A stretch of DNA of 64,000 nt. Origin: Psychrobacter aestuarii (lineage in GTDB: Bacteria > Pseudomonadota > Gammaproteobacteria > Pseudomonadales > Moraxellaceae). Shown here one piece after another: positions 1 through 8,912 of this stretch. The first letter of the stretch is position 1. Each line of letters opens with the position of its first letter. The stretch is from NCBI RefSeq assembly GCF_904846035.1, contig NZ_CAJGYT010000001.1, positions 1,302,001 to 1,366,000 on the forward strand, in the 5' to 3' direction. Both the position numbers and the translations under genes were made by a program. Below the pieces are notes generated by a model. The model saw only the letters and a program-made list of their open reading frames with translations, did no database searches and was not told the DNA's origin.

Positions 1-1397
1 GTCTCTAATACCTGCAAGTCTGTATTCAACGCGGGCGACTGCCAGTTCATGACCCCCCAATCACTGCCCGCGGGCGCAAAGTCTTCAAGCAGCGAGCCGA
101 CAGGGTCGGGCGTCAAGCCATAGTTACGCGCATACAGCGCCATCTCTAGGCTGCCGTCTTGATGCCCTGAAGGAATCTCAGAAAAGTTACCTACCGACAC
201 ATCGACCGCCACACCGATTTTTTTCCACTGCGCTTGCAAGGCGGTGGCAATCAGTGGCAGCTCAGGACGGTCAGAAAAGGTGCGCAAGGTAAATGCAAAC
301 GGCTTACCATCTTTGTACAGCATGCCTTGGTCATCAACAGTAAAGCCCAAATCAATCAGGCGCTGCTTAATCGCAGCAGGGTCAGGCTGCTTGGTTGGCG
401 CGGGAATCTGCCAATCGGCAAAAATAGGCGGCAAAATCTGCTCGGCAGCCGCTTTTTTGACATGCATCACTGATTGGGCGATGCCTTGACGGTCGATGGC
501 ATCGCTCAGCGCTTGGCGCACATTGACATCACGGAACAGCGGATTGTCCGCATTGACTTTATATTGAATGGTGCGCGCCAGTGACTTAGAGACCACTTGC
601 ACATTGGGGTCTTGTTGCAGGCGATTGAGGCTCGCAGGGTCTAGGGTAAACACCAAATAGTTGGGCTTACTTTGCGCGAGCAGCGTGCGCGTTTCGCTGC
701 GGCTGTTCGCCAGATAGCTGACATTTTTAATCTTGGCAGGCTTGCCCCAATAGTTTGCAAAGGCTTGCTGCTCAAGCTTTTGCGGCGGCTCAAAGCGCGT
801 TAATTGGTACGGACCTGTGCCAATCAGCTGCGTTACCTCGCCGTTATCCGCGAACGACGCGCTCGATAAAATCATGCTGGTCGCATGCGCCAGATACGCA
901 GGCAGCGACATCAATGGCTTCTCCAGCGTCAGCTCGACTGTCTTATCATCAATAGCACGAATATCGGCAATCTGCGCCGCCTTGAGCGCGGTCGGTTTTT
1001 GTAGCGCAATCGTCAGACTTTTAACCACATCAGCAGCCGTTAGCGGCGCGCCGTTATGAAACTGCACGCCATCACGCAATACAAACGTCCAGACATCGCC
1101 TGCATCATTGCTCGACCAACTTTTTGCCAGCATCGGTTGTAGCTGGGCATCTTGACTGGCGTCCACCAGTGTTTCTGCCAGCTGCATCCGCTGAAAAATA
1201 AAGCCTGTGGTACTGGTGTCGAGCGAGGTCAGCTCCCACGGCGTGACCACAATCAAGTTCTGCCCCTTGTCCGCATCTCCCGCTGCCGCACTGCTTACCC
1301 CATTCGTCCCTGTTTTTGCCGTGCTGTTATTGCTAAACACATACCACGCAAGTCCTGCCAATATCAGCAGCGCGGACACAATAGCCGTCTTTTTCAT
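1..1397 (-). CDS. ABC transporter solute-binding protein, Opp/Nik type (SBP_bac_5), C-terminus cut by window edge
   Basis: The minus-strand frame from the ATG at 1397 stays open to the window start, giving about 465 visible residues; this family usually has 500-540. The N-terminus is a basic, hydrophobic signal sequence (MKKTAIVSALLILAGLAWY) without a lipobox cysteine. Then come typical SBP_bac_5 features: an ordered start ending in VTPWELTSLD, a WTFVLRDGVQFHNGAPLTA block and GTGPYQLTRFEPP. The family delivers peptides, nickel or metal-chelator complexes to an ABC permease, which would lie to the left of the window. Two Zur-like palindromes directly upstream suggest a zinc-related substrate; that is inference. 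No strong Shine-Dalgarno sequence precedes the start. Confidence 0.85.
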   Translation of the reverse strand, partial: MKKTAIVSALLILAGLAWYVFSNNSTAKTGTNGVSSAAAGDADKGQNLIVVTPWELTSLDTSTTGFIFQRMQLAETLVDASQDAQLQPMLAKSWSSNDAGDVWTFVLRDGVQFHNGAPLTAADVVKSLTIALQKPTALKAAQIADIRAIDDKTVELTLEKPLMSLPAYLAHATSMILSSASFADNGEVTQLIGTGPYQLTRFEPPQKLEQQAFANYWGKPAKIKNVSYLANSRSETRTLLAQSKPNYLVFTLDPASLNRLQQDPNVQVVSKSLARTIQYKVNADNPLFRDVNVRQALSDAIDRQGIAQSVMHVKKAAAEQILPPIFADWQIPAPTKQPDPAAIKQRLIDLGFTVDDQGMLYKDGKPFAFTLRTFSDRPELPLIATALQAQWKKIGVAVDVSVGNFSEIPSGHQDGSLEMALYARNYGLTPDPVGSLLEDFAPAGSDWGVMNWQSPALNTDLQVLE

Positions 1398-1407
1398 ATA
1401 TTGAACC

Positions 1408-1445
1408 GTTATAACATAACATTAAGGAAGTGTTATACTATAACA
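1408..1445 (-). promoter_or_regulatory. Two Zur-like operator palindromes
   Basis: TGTTATACTATAACA at 1431-1445 is a perfect 7-1-7 palindrome and equals the inner core of the gammaproteobacterial Zur box (TGTTATAnTATAACA). A second copy, GTTATAACATAAC at 1408-1420, has one mismatched pair. Their centres are 24 bp apart and they lie 11-48 bp upstream of the solute-binding protein start, where a bound repressor would block transcription. The consensus is established knowledge; Zur control of this gene is inferred. Confidence 0.7.
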
Positions 1446-1615
1446 AAAGAAAGTAAAAGGAAACATTTATCAAGCGCTAAATGCTCATTTAGTAGTAAGT
1501 AAAAATGCGCAAGTAAAGAGGTCGTCGTTAGCAAAAAACTTACGCTTATGTAAAAGGCGATACAGATAGCCGTGCTATTATCAATAAAAATCATCCAAAG
1601 GTGGTTTTATTATGA

Positions 1616-1635
1616 CGCCAACGCCTATGTTGGCG
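1616..1635 (+). other. Leader hairpin upstream of the CaCA antiporter
   Basis: CGCCAAC (1616-1622) and GTTGGCG (1629-1635) form a perfect 7-bp stem with a 6-nt loop, 28 bases upstream of the antiporter start and just before its AAGGAG ribosome site. There is no T-run, so it is not a clear terminator. A second inverted repeat, CTAAATG-CT-CATTTAG, lies at 1477-1492. Confidence 0.45.
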
Positions 1636-1663
1636 CTATTTTCTCAATAAGGAGCAAAATCTC

Positions 1664-2647
1664 ATGGGGCTTGCGGTCATTGCCATTGTGGCAGGCTTGG
1701 CAGTATTGGTATGGAGTGCGGACAAATTCATTGATGGGGCAACCGTAATTGCCCAAAAATTTAACGTTCCCAGTTTTTTGATTGGGGTTTTGATTCTTGG
1801 ACTGGGCACCTCTGCCCCTGAGCTGGTGGTTTCGGCATTGGCCGCCTTAGACGGCAGCCCTGAGCTGGCACTGGGTAATGCTTACGGCTCTAATATCATG
1901 AACATCGCCTTGGTACTGGGTTTGACAGTCCTGATCAGCCCTGTGCTGATTGAGCGCGGTGTGATTAAGCGCGATTTGCCCTTATTGCTGCTGGTGACGG
2001 GCGTTGCCGCATGGCAGCTGTATGACGGTGTGGTGACGTTGGTCGATGGTATGGTGCTGGTTGCGATGTTAATCGGTGTGCTGGGCATGCAAATCGTCTT
2101 GGGCAAGCGCGAGCAAGCCGCTGCGCTACATGCGGGCGAAACGGACAGCATGGCGCAAACGGACGAATTGTCTGCAGAACAAATGAAAAGCAGTACCTTT
2201 TCGCTGATTATCGGCTTGGTACTTTTGGTCATCAGCTCGCGCGCGGTTGTTTGGGGCGCGATTGAGCTTGCGACCTTGTGGGGTTTGAGTGAGCTGATTA
2301 TCGGTTTGACGATTGTCGCTATTGGTACGTCCTTGCCTGAGCTGGTCGCCAGCATCACCGCAGCGCGCCGCGGGGAGCACGGCATGGCATTGGGCAACAT
2401 CGTCGGCTCGAATATTTTTAACACCTTAGGTGTGGTGGGCTTGGCGGCAGTGATAGCGCCGATTTCGGTCAGCAGCGCCATGTTCTCACGCGACGTGTTG
2501 GTGATGGCAGGACTAACGCTATTGCTGCTCGCTCTATGTGTAGGCGCGGTGATGAGCAAGCGCCGTTTTGGTCGCCTTTCAGGCTCGACCTTGGTCCTGT
2601 GCTTTTTGGGCTACACCACGTGGCTGATAGAAAGCGTAAGCCTATAA
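1664..2647 (+). CDS. yrbG: Calcium/sodium antiporter, CaCA family (YrbG-like)
   Basis: A 327-residue inner-membrane protein exchanging Ca2+ for Na+ or H+. It shows the two inverted alpha-repeats of the family: LGLGTSAPELVVSALAAL followed by GNAYGSNIMN (about residues 45-85), and VAIGTSLPELVASITAAR followed by GNIVGSNIFN (about residues 222-260). The acidic and polar residues of these repeats (PEL, GSNI) make the ion site. Roughly ten membrane segments are split by a hydrophilic loop around residues 150-170. An AAGGAG ribosome site stands about 9 bases before the ATG. It is a single-gene unit ending at a strong terminator. Confidence 0.93.
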   Translation: MGLAVIAIVAGLAVLVWSADKFIDGATVIAQKFNVPSFLIGVLILGLGTSAPELVVSALAALDGSPELALGNAYGSNIMNIALVLGLTVLISPVLIERGVIKRDLPLLLLVTGVAAWQLYDGVVTLVDGMVLVAMLIGVLGMQIVLGKREQAAALHAGETDSMAQTDELSAEQMKSSTFSLIIGLVLLVISSRAVVWGAIELATLWGLSELIIGLTIVAIGTSLPELVASITAARRGEHGMALGNIVGSNIFNTLGVVGLAAVIAPISVSSAMFSRDVLVMAGLTLLLLALCVGAVMSKRRFGRLSGSTLVLCFLGYTTWLIESVSL

Positions 2648-2670
2648 GATTGCGCGTTTATCACACAATA

Positions 2671-2705
2671 AAAAAAGCCGTCCTAGAGTATAGGGCGGCT
2701 TTTTT
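2671..2705. terminator. Bidirectional intrinsic terminator
   Basis: AAAAAAGCCGtCC ... GGgCGGCTTTTTT forms a GC-rich stem flanked by A and T runs, between the convergent antiporter and RDD genes, and can serve both. Confidence 0.9.
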
Positions 2706-2766
2706 GTGTCTGTGCGGTAGCGCGTGACTACTGATGCAGCGCGTTGGCACAGATAGAAGACGCGAC

Positions 2767-3402
2767 TTATTTTTTATTGGCTTTACGGTTACGGATGGTT
2801 TTCCATAAGCCTTCGTGTTCTTGTTTGGGCATCTTTAAGGTCACGGTATTGGACAGCATGTCTTGTACCGCAAGACCTCGGCGGTTAAAGGCGCAAAACA
2901 CGTAGTTAAACATGAGTCCCAAAAACGCACTGGTGAGTATCGCGGCACGTGAGCCATCAACCAAACCGCCAATAAACGCAAAAATCGCAGGCATCAAACA
3001 CGCCGCCAAAATACGCTTAAACGCTTCGCCCCACGTCAATAAGCGCCCCTGCTCGTTTAGCGTTTTGAGTCGCCACGTCTGCATGCCAAGCGTCTGCCCG
3101 CCGCGTCGCCAAAACAGCCCATAAAAACCAACCAAGGTTAATACAAACGCAGGCGTCATCACCCCATTTTGATACCACGTCGGTAAGGTACGCGCCTCGT
3201 CCGAGTTGACCCCCGTCTGCATGGTCAATAGCGTGCCGATAACCGTCAATATCGTGCCCACCAAGAAGAGCAATGCCAAAATCAGCATCCCATCATACAC
3301 AATCGCCACCAGACGCGTCGTCGGCTTGGCGATACTGGGCGTGTCGACAGGTGGCTCGGCAGCGTGTGGTGGTGCTTTGGCGGCAGATTTACGTTTTGAC
3401 AT
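2767..3402 (-). CDS. RDD family membrane protein
   Basis: A 211-residue protein with a basic, soluble N-terminal part (about 30 residues) and an RDD domain: TRLVAIVYDGMLILALLFL opens the first membrane segment with the conserved Arg and Asp, and GGQTLGMQTWRLKTL is the family's hallmark after the second segment. Three to four membrane segments are visible. RDD proteins have no uniform function; some are linked to ion transport. It is convergent with the antiporter and shares its terminator. The start is the first ATG; the N-terminal KRKSAAKAPP stretch may be loosely conserved. Confidence 0.85.
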   Translation of the reverse strand: MSKRKSAAKAPPHAAEPPVDTPSIAKPTTRLVAIVYDGMLILALLFLVGTILTVIGTLLTMQTGVNSDEARTLPTWYQNGVMTPAFVLTLVGFYGLFWRRGGQTLGMQTWRLKTLNEQGRLLTWGEAFKRILAACLMPAIFAFIGGLVDGSRAAILTSAFLGLMFNYVFCAFNRRGLAVQDMLSNTVTLKMPKQEHEGLWKTIRNRKANKK

Positions 3403-3604
3403 GATACAAGCTCATTACCAGCAATAAATAATGGCGGATATTGTAGCGTATTTTACGCATCTATCGGTAACTATAGCGCGGATAAGCGCAGCCAATGCCA
3501 ATAGCCGTCAATAAACGAAAAGCAGCAAGCGTCAAAAAATAAGGCAGCGTGATGTAAAAGAGAAAACAGACAAAGCAATGCGGAGAAATAAAAACAGCAG
3601 ACGT

Positions 3605-3640
3605 AAAAAAATCGCCCGAATGTCATATGACATGGCGATT
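3605..3640 (-). terminator. Terminator of the tRNA-Ser/tRNA-Arg transcript
   Basis: On the minus strand AATCGCC and GGCGATT pair and run into seven T. The loop contains the 14-bp perfect palindrome ATGTCATATGACAT, so an inner hairpin stacks on the outer stem. It lies just downstream of tRNA-Arg. Confidence 0.8.
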
Positions 3641-3672
3641 AATTTAGTGCGTTAAAAACGCGGTCAATGCAA

Positions 3673-3749
3673 TGGTGCGCCTGGAGAGATTCGAACTCCC
3701 GACCCCTTAGTTCGTAGCCAAGTGCTCTATCCAACTGAGCTACAGGCGC
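3673..3749 (-). tRNA. tRNA-Arg (ACG)
   Basis: A 77-nt cloverleaf beginning GCGCCTG and ending CAGGCGC-A-CCA, with the CCA encoded. The D-arm GAGC..., T-arm GGGAGTTCGAATCTC and anticodon loop CTACGAA are clear; U33 is followed by ACG, the anticodon normally edited to ICG for CGN arginine codons. It lies downstream of tRNA-Ser(GCT) on the same strand. Confidence 0.97.
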
Positions 3750-3920
3750 TTTTTGCATCGTATCTACGGTCTGTGTTAACCACTTCTCGTAAATTTCGTT
3801 GGCTATTATATAGTGAATATTTTTATTGTCAATCACTTTTTTTATTAAATTCAAATTTTTTTGATTTTAATAAAAGCAGTGTTTGCCAATCATTTATTCA
3901 GTGCCATAACAGCTAAATGA

Positions 3921-4010
3921 TGGCGGTGAAGGAGGGATTCGAACCCTCGATACGCGTTAACGTATGGTTCCTTAGCAGGGAACTGGTTTCAGCCACTCAC
4001 CCACTTCACC
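3921..4010 (-). tRNA. tRNA-Ser (GCT)
   Basis: A 90-nt tRNA with the long variable arm typical of serine tRNA. The acceptor stem is GGTGAAG/CTTCACC, discriminator G, encoded CCA. The anticodon loop CTGCTAA gives GCT, reading AGC/AGU. Its 3' third is almost the same as that of tRNA-Ser(GGA) at 34462-34552. Confidence 0.97.
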
Positions 4011-4281
4011 GAAACAATATAAGACTGTTTGTGTACCTTTGCTAAAGATACGTCCTACGTTGTGGGCAATGATTATATCAAAGCAAAAATAAAATGCAAG
4101 CGCTGTCGGTATTTTCTTTTGTCCTTATTGATAAAACACCCAGATACCATATGTAGCCGCGTATATACCATCGATTATAGGCAGTTTTTATTGCTGCCGT
4201 GCCCGCAGCGCGCGCTGCTGATAGAGGGCGTGTGCTAGACTGAGGCTATTGTTAAATCATATTGGCTGTAGAAAAAGATAA

Positions 4282-5091
<810 letters not shown>

Positions 5092-5119
5092 CATCCTCAC
5101 TATTGTATAGTCACTTTAT

Positions 5120-5153
5120 AACACCGTTATAGTGAGGTGAAACGGTGTTTTTT
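5120..5153 (+). terminator. Intrinsic terminator after thiD
   Basis: ACACCGTT (5121-5128) pairs with AACGGTGT (5141-5148), followed by a T-run. Confidence 0.85.
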
Positions 5154-5228
5154 GACGCATCAAACTGCAATTACTTGTTAATAGTCGAATTTCTTCCGCT
5201 GTTGGGAAGCTTCAATCCGCCTCAAGCC

Positions 5229-5257
5229 TTGACAGAGCGTAACACAACCTATATAAA
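5229..5257 (+). promoter_or_regulatory. Sigma-70 promoter of tctC
   Basis: TTGACA at 5229-5234 and TATAAA at 5252-5257 are separated by exactly 17 bp. Transcription would begin near 5264, leaving an 80-base leader before the tctC ATG. Confidence 0.75.
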
Positions 5258-5278
5258 TGATGTAGGCAGCGACTGTCT

Positions 5279-5304
5279 GATATAGATATTTATATGTCTA
5301 TATC
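5279..5304 (+). promoter_or_regulatory. Inverted repeat in the tctC leader
   Basis: GATATAGA (5279-5286) and TCTATATC (5297-5304) are perfect inverted arms with a 10-bp spacer, just downstream of the predicted start of transcription. It could be an operator for an unseen regulator. Confidence 0.5.
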
Positions 5305-5345
5305 AAATAGTTTCTTATATGATCTGAACAAGGAAGTTACATACA

Positions 5346-6488
5346 ATGGCTATTACACTGTCCCCAACAGTTTCACAAATGTGGAGTAAATCTGTCAAAA
5401 TTATGGCCGTCAGTGCTATATCTATGCTTGCGGTAGCCTGCGGTCAGGAAGACAAGGCAGCGGCAGGCGATGCTGCAGTTGATTTTAAAGGCGAAAACAT
5501 TGAGTTTATCGTTCCTTACAACGCAGGTGGCGGTACAGATAAATGGGCGCGTTTCTACGCGCCGCTATTGTCAAAAAATCTCCCAGGAGAGCCAAACATC
5601 ATCATCAAAAACATGCCAGGTGGTGGCTCTACTAAAGGCTCAAACTTCTTTACCCAACGTGCAACCAAAGACGGCATGATGATTTTGGCATCATCGGCTT
5701 CGTCACAAATTCCTTTCTTGTTGGGTGACAAACGCGTCGAATACAACTACGAAGACTGGCAAGCTGTTGTGGCATCCCCAACAGACGGCGTGGTGTACGT
5801 GTCCGCAGATACGGGCATCAAAAACGTTGCTGACTTGGTCAAAACTGACCCATCTAAACTGGTATTCGGTAGCCAAGGTCCAACCTCTATGGATTTGGTA
5901 CCGCTACTCGCGCTTGACCTATTAGGCGTTAAACCGCAAACCGTATTTGGTATGAAAGGTAAAAAAGACACGCGCTTGGCGTTAATGCGTGGCGAGACCA
6001 ACTTGGATTTCCAGAGTTCATCTGCTTATTTAACAGACGTTGTTCCTGACGTAGAGTCTGGCAAGGCAATACCACTGTTCGTATTTGGTACGCTTGATGA
6101 GCAAGGTAACCTACAACGTGATCCAACCTTCCCTGATTTGCCACACTTTGGTGAAGTGTATAAGCAAATCAAAGGTGAAGATTTGAGTGGTGAAGCTTAC
6201 GAAACATGGAAGAAAATTTTCGTAGCCAGTTTCCCAGCGCAAAAAATGATCGTTCTTCCAAAAGGCACGCCTGATAACGTCGTTGCAGCGTATAACGACG
6301 CAATGCAAAAAGTCATTTCTGATCCTGGGTTTGAAGCAGCCAGCAAAGAAGAGTTGGGTGATTACAAACAGATCGTTGGTGCAGAAGCTGACGAAATCAA
6401 AACTGAAGCAACCAAATTCAGCGACGACAGCCGCAAATGGATTCAAGATTGGTTGCGTACTAACTATCAAGTTACCGAGTTTGACTAA
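5346..6488 (+). CDS. tctC: Tripartite tricarboxylate transporter substrate-binding protein (TctC/Bug family)
   Basis: A 380-residue periplasmic binding protein. A long N-terminal segment leads to a lipobox-like LAVAC at about residues 28-32, so it is probably a lipoprotein. The mature part shows the Bug fold: IEFIVPYNAGGGTDKWAR (carboxylate-binding loop), IIIKNMPGGGSTKGSNFF, and a C-terminal LPKGTPDNVVAAYNDAMQKV block. The family captures organic acids and passes them to TctAB. The promoter and an AAGGAAG ribosome site precede it; the fused tctAB gene follows after an intergenic terminator. The signal region is longer than usual and an internal Met could be the true start. Confidence 0.88.
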   Translation: MAITLSPTVSQMWSKSVKIMAVSAISMLAVACGQEDKAAAGDAAVDFKGENIEFIVPYNAGGGTDKWARFYAPLLSKNLPGEPNIIIKNMPGGGSTKGSNFFTQRATKDGMMILASSASSQIPFLLGDKRVEYNYEDWQAVVASPTDGVVYVSADTGIKNVADLVKTDPSKLVFGSQGPTSMDLVPLLALDLLGVKPQTVFGMKGKKDTRLALMRGETNLDFQSSSAYLTDVVPDVESGKAIPLFVFGTLDEQGNLQRDPTFPDLPHFGEVYKQIKGEDLSGEAYETWKKIFVASFPAQKMIVLPKGTPDNVVAAYNDAMQKVISDPGFEAASKEELGDYKQIVGAEADEIKTEATKFSDDSRKWIQDWLRTNYQVTEFD

Positions 6489-6523
6489 TTTTTTATAAAT
6501 GGATTTGTTACTCAAAAAGACCC

Positions 6524-6557
6524 GCTCCAGCCATAGCGTTATGGCGGAGCTTTTTTT
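6524..6557 (+). terminator. Terminator between tctC and tctAB
   Basis: GCTCCaGCCATA pairs with TATGGCgGAGC and is followed by seven T. Because tctAB follows within 120 bases, partial read-through probably sets a high TctC to TctAB ratio. Confidence 0.85.
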
Positions 6558-6673
6558 GAGGGCATGTTAAGGGACTGCGTAGGTTAGATTAAAGCGTTAA
6601 AATAAGCTGAATTTTTCTGTTCTCGTTTATGGGCACTGACCTACACTGCAATACAAAATTAGACGAGAAACTT

Positions 6674-8716
6674 ATGTTTGAAATCATACTTAGTGCATTT
6701 ACAGACTTATTGTCTGTCCAACATATCATGTATATGTTGGTAGGTGTCTTCTTAGGCATCCTAATCGGCATTTTGCCAGGTCTTGGCGGGATTGTCGGCT
6801 TTTCTATCTTATTGCCATTCCTATACGGTATGGACACCACATCAGCATTAGCAATGCTTATCGGCATGGTATCGGTGATACCGACTTCTGATACTTTCAC
6901 CTCCGTACTCATGGGTATTCCAGGGTCATCCGCGTCACAGGCAACCGTTTTGGACGGTTACCCGATGGCGCAAAAAGGTGAAGCGGCGCGCGCGTTAGGT
7001 GCAGCATTCTTCGCTTCAATGATTGGCGGTTTGCTTGGTGCGTTGTTCTTATCGGTATTTATCATCTTTGCGCGTGACTTAATCACGCAGCTGGGTTCTG
7101 CAGAGCTGTTTATCTTAGGCCTCATTGGCTTGAGTATGGTGGGCGTGCTCAGCGGTAATAGCTTGATTAAGGGCTTACTCGCTGCTGGTGTGGGCTTGCT
7201 GCTTGGCTCTATCGGCTCTGCGCCAGCTACGGGTGAATCTCGTATGGCGATGGATATTTTCTATCTCTATGACGGTATTAAGCTGGTTATTTTGGGTCTG
7301 GGTATTTACGCTATTCCTGAGATTGTTGACTTGTTGATTCAGAACCAACGAATTGCAAAAGACACCACCGTCGGTAGTGGCTGGACACAAGGCGTTAAAG
7401 ACGTTATCAAAAACAAATGGATTGTCGCCCGCTGTGCGCCCTTGGGTGCCATGATTGGTGCTATTCCAGGTCTTGGCGGTAGTGTGGTTGACTGGATTGC
7501 TTATGGTCACATCGTGCAGTCTTCTAAAGACAAAAGCCAGTTTGGTAAAGGCGATGTCCGTGGGGTAATCGCACCTGAATCCGCCAACAACGCCAAAGAA
7601 GGCGGTGGTCTGGTACCAACCTTGCTGTTCGGTATTCCTGGTAGTGGCTCGATGGCGGTATTCCTAGGGGCGTTGACCATTCTAGGGATTGAGCCTGGCC
7701 CAAGTATGGTCGGCGAAAACCTAAATATCACCTATACCATCATCTGGTCATTGGCACTTGCTAACGTCATTGGTACGTTAACCTGTTTGCTCATGTCGAA
7801 CAAAATCTCAAAAATCACCACCATTCCATACGGCTATGTTGCCCCGTTCATGCTGATGATTGTTTTCTTTGCAGCACTACAGGCAACACGCAGTATCGAA
7901 GATTTGATTTTGCTTGTGGTCTTGGGCGCAGTCGGCTGTTTGTTTAAGTACTTTGACTGGTCACGTCCTGCTTTGCTTATCGGCTTCGTATTGGCGGCGA
8001 CAGTAGAGACTTACTACTATCAAGCGGTTCAGTTCTATGGCTGGGGCATGTTAGAGCGTCCAGGCGTGATGTTCTTGATTGGCTTGATGGTCGTTTCATT
8101 CTTCGTGAGTGTGATACTAAAACGCCGTGTTGCTAAGCGCGTCAGCTTAGAAGTCGATGAAGTTGAAGAAAATCGTGAGGGTGACGTGGCTGCTGGTGGC
8201 GAGATACAACGTCCAAGCACAGAAGCTGAAGAGAACCCACATCGTTATTCATTCATCACTGGCGAGTTGATATTTACGATCGCCGTATTGGCTTTCGCTG
8301 CTTTTGCATTGATCAGCTCTAGCTCATTGCGCTTCTTGGGTGGTATTTTCCCAATGGCGATTGCTGGCATTATGCTGGTAAGTGGTATCGTACTGCTGTG
8401 GCAATTGACCAATAAGAACAAGCAGCCAGACATTCTGACAGTGGCGGTTACGGATGAAAACGGTAAGTTAAAAGAGGACTGGACCAGTCTTTGGAAAAAC
8501 TTCCTATTACTGCCGTTATTCATCTTTACCACATGGTTCTTTGGCTTTATTCCATCGCTTGCCGTGCTATTTATCGCAACCATTCATATCAAGGTACATC
8601 CACCCATTTGGAAAACCTTGTTAATTACCGTAATTGCTCTATCAAGCTTATGGTATATGAGTGAACTGCTCAGCTTGCACTTGCCAGAAGGCTATATTAT
8701 GGAAAACTTCCTATAA
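6674..8716 (+). CDS. tctA: Fused TctA-TctB permease of a tripartite tricarboxylate transporter
   Basis: A 680-residue inner-membrane protein. Residues 1 to about 490 are TctA, with ILIGILPGLGGIVGFSILLP near the N-terminus and the second copy GAIPGLGGSVVDWIAYGH, each a loop of the large permease. A charged linker (about 490-524, rich in Glu) leads into a TctB-type four-helix domain (about 525-680: ITGELIFTIAV ... FGFIPSLAVLFIA). TctA and TctB are usually separate genes. I chose the ATG at 6674 because translation from the upstream ATG at 6629 adds 15 polar residues absent from TctA. It works with TctC upstream; substrate unknown. Confidence 0.9.
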   Translation: MFEIILSAFTDLLSVQHIMYMLVGVFLGILIGILPGLGGIVGFSILLPFLYGMDTTSALAMLIGMVSVIPTSDTFTSVLMGIPGSSASQATVLDGYPMAQKGEAARALGAAFFASMIGGLLGALFLSVFIIFARDLITQLGSAELFILGLIGLSMVGVLSGNSLIKGLLAAGVGLLLGSIGSAPATGESRMAMDIFYLYDGIKLVILGLGIYAIPEIVDLLIQNQRIAKDTTVGSGWTQGVKDVIKNKWIVARCAPLGAMIGAIPGLGGSVVDWIAYGHIVQSSKDKSQFGKGDVRGVIAPESANNAKEGGGLVPTLLFGIPGSGSMAVFLGALTILGIEPGPSMVGENLNITYTIIWSLALANVIGTLTCLLMSNKISKITTIPYGYVAPFMLMIVFFAALQATRSIEDLILLVVLGAVGCLFKYFDWSRPALLIGFVLAATVETYYYQAVQFYGWGMLERPGVMFLIGLMVVSFFVSVILKRRVAKRVSLEVDEVEENREGDVAAGGEIQRPSTEAEENPHRYSFITGELIFTIAVLAFAAFALISSSSLRFLGGIFPMAIAGIMLVSGIVLLWQLTNKNKQPDILTVAVTDENGKLKEDWTSLWKNFLLLPLFIFTTWFFGFIPSLAVLFIATIHIKVHPPIWKTLLITVIALSSLWYMSELLSLHLPEGYIMENFL

Positions 8717-8774
8717 TGATAGCGGATGAAAAGTGCCGTTTAATTAGGTAGTTTTGATACGTTGTTAAATAAAT

Positions 8775-8805
8775 AAAAGCCCTTTGTTTGTGACAAAGGG
8801 CTTTT
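8775..8805. terminator. Intrinsic terminator after tctAB
   Basis: AAAAGCCCTTT and CAAAGGGCTTTT form a strong stem with A and T flanks between the convergent tctAB and PrpF-family genes. Confidence 0.85.
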
Positions 8806-8912
8806 GTTATTTACGAAGCTAGTGGCAAAAAAAGGGGGGCAAATACTCAAAGTATCTGCCCCTCTTACATGCCAACTGCTTTATTAAGCTATTGAATCAA
8901 AGCTAGGCATGA

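Noticed and set aside
1882-2559. 225-residue open frame on the minus strand
   Set aside because: It lies wholly inside the antiporter gene, is Ser/Thr/Pro-rich and matches nothing; a shadow of the real gene.
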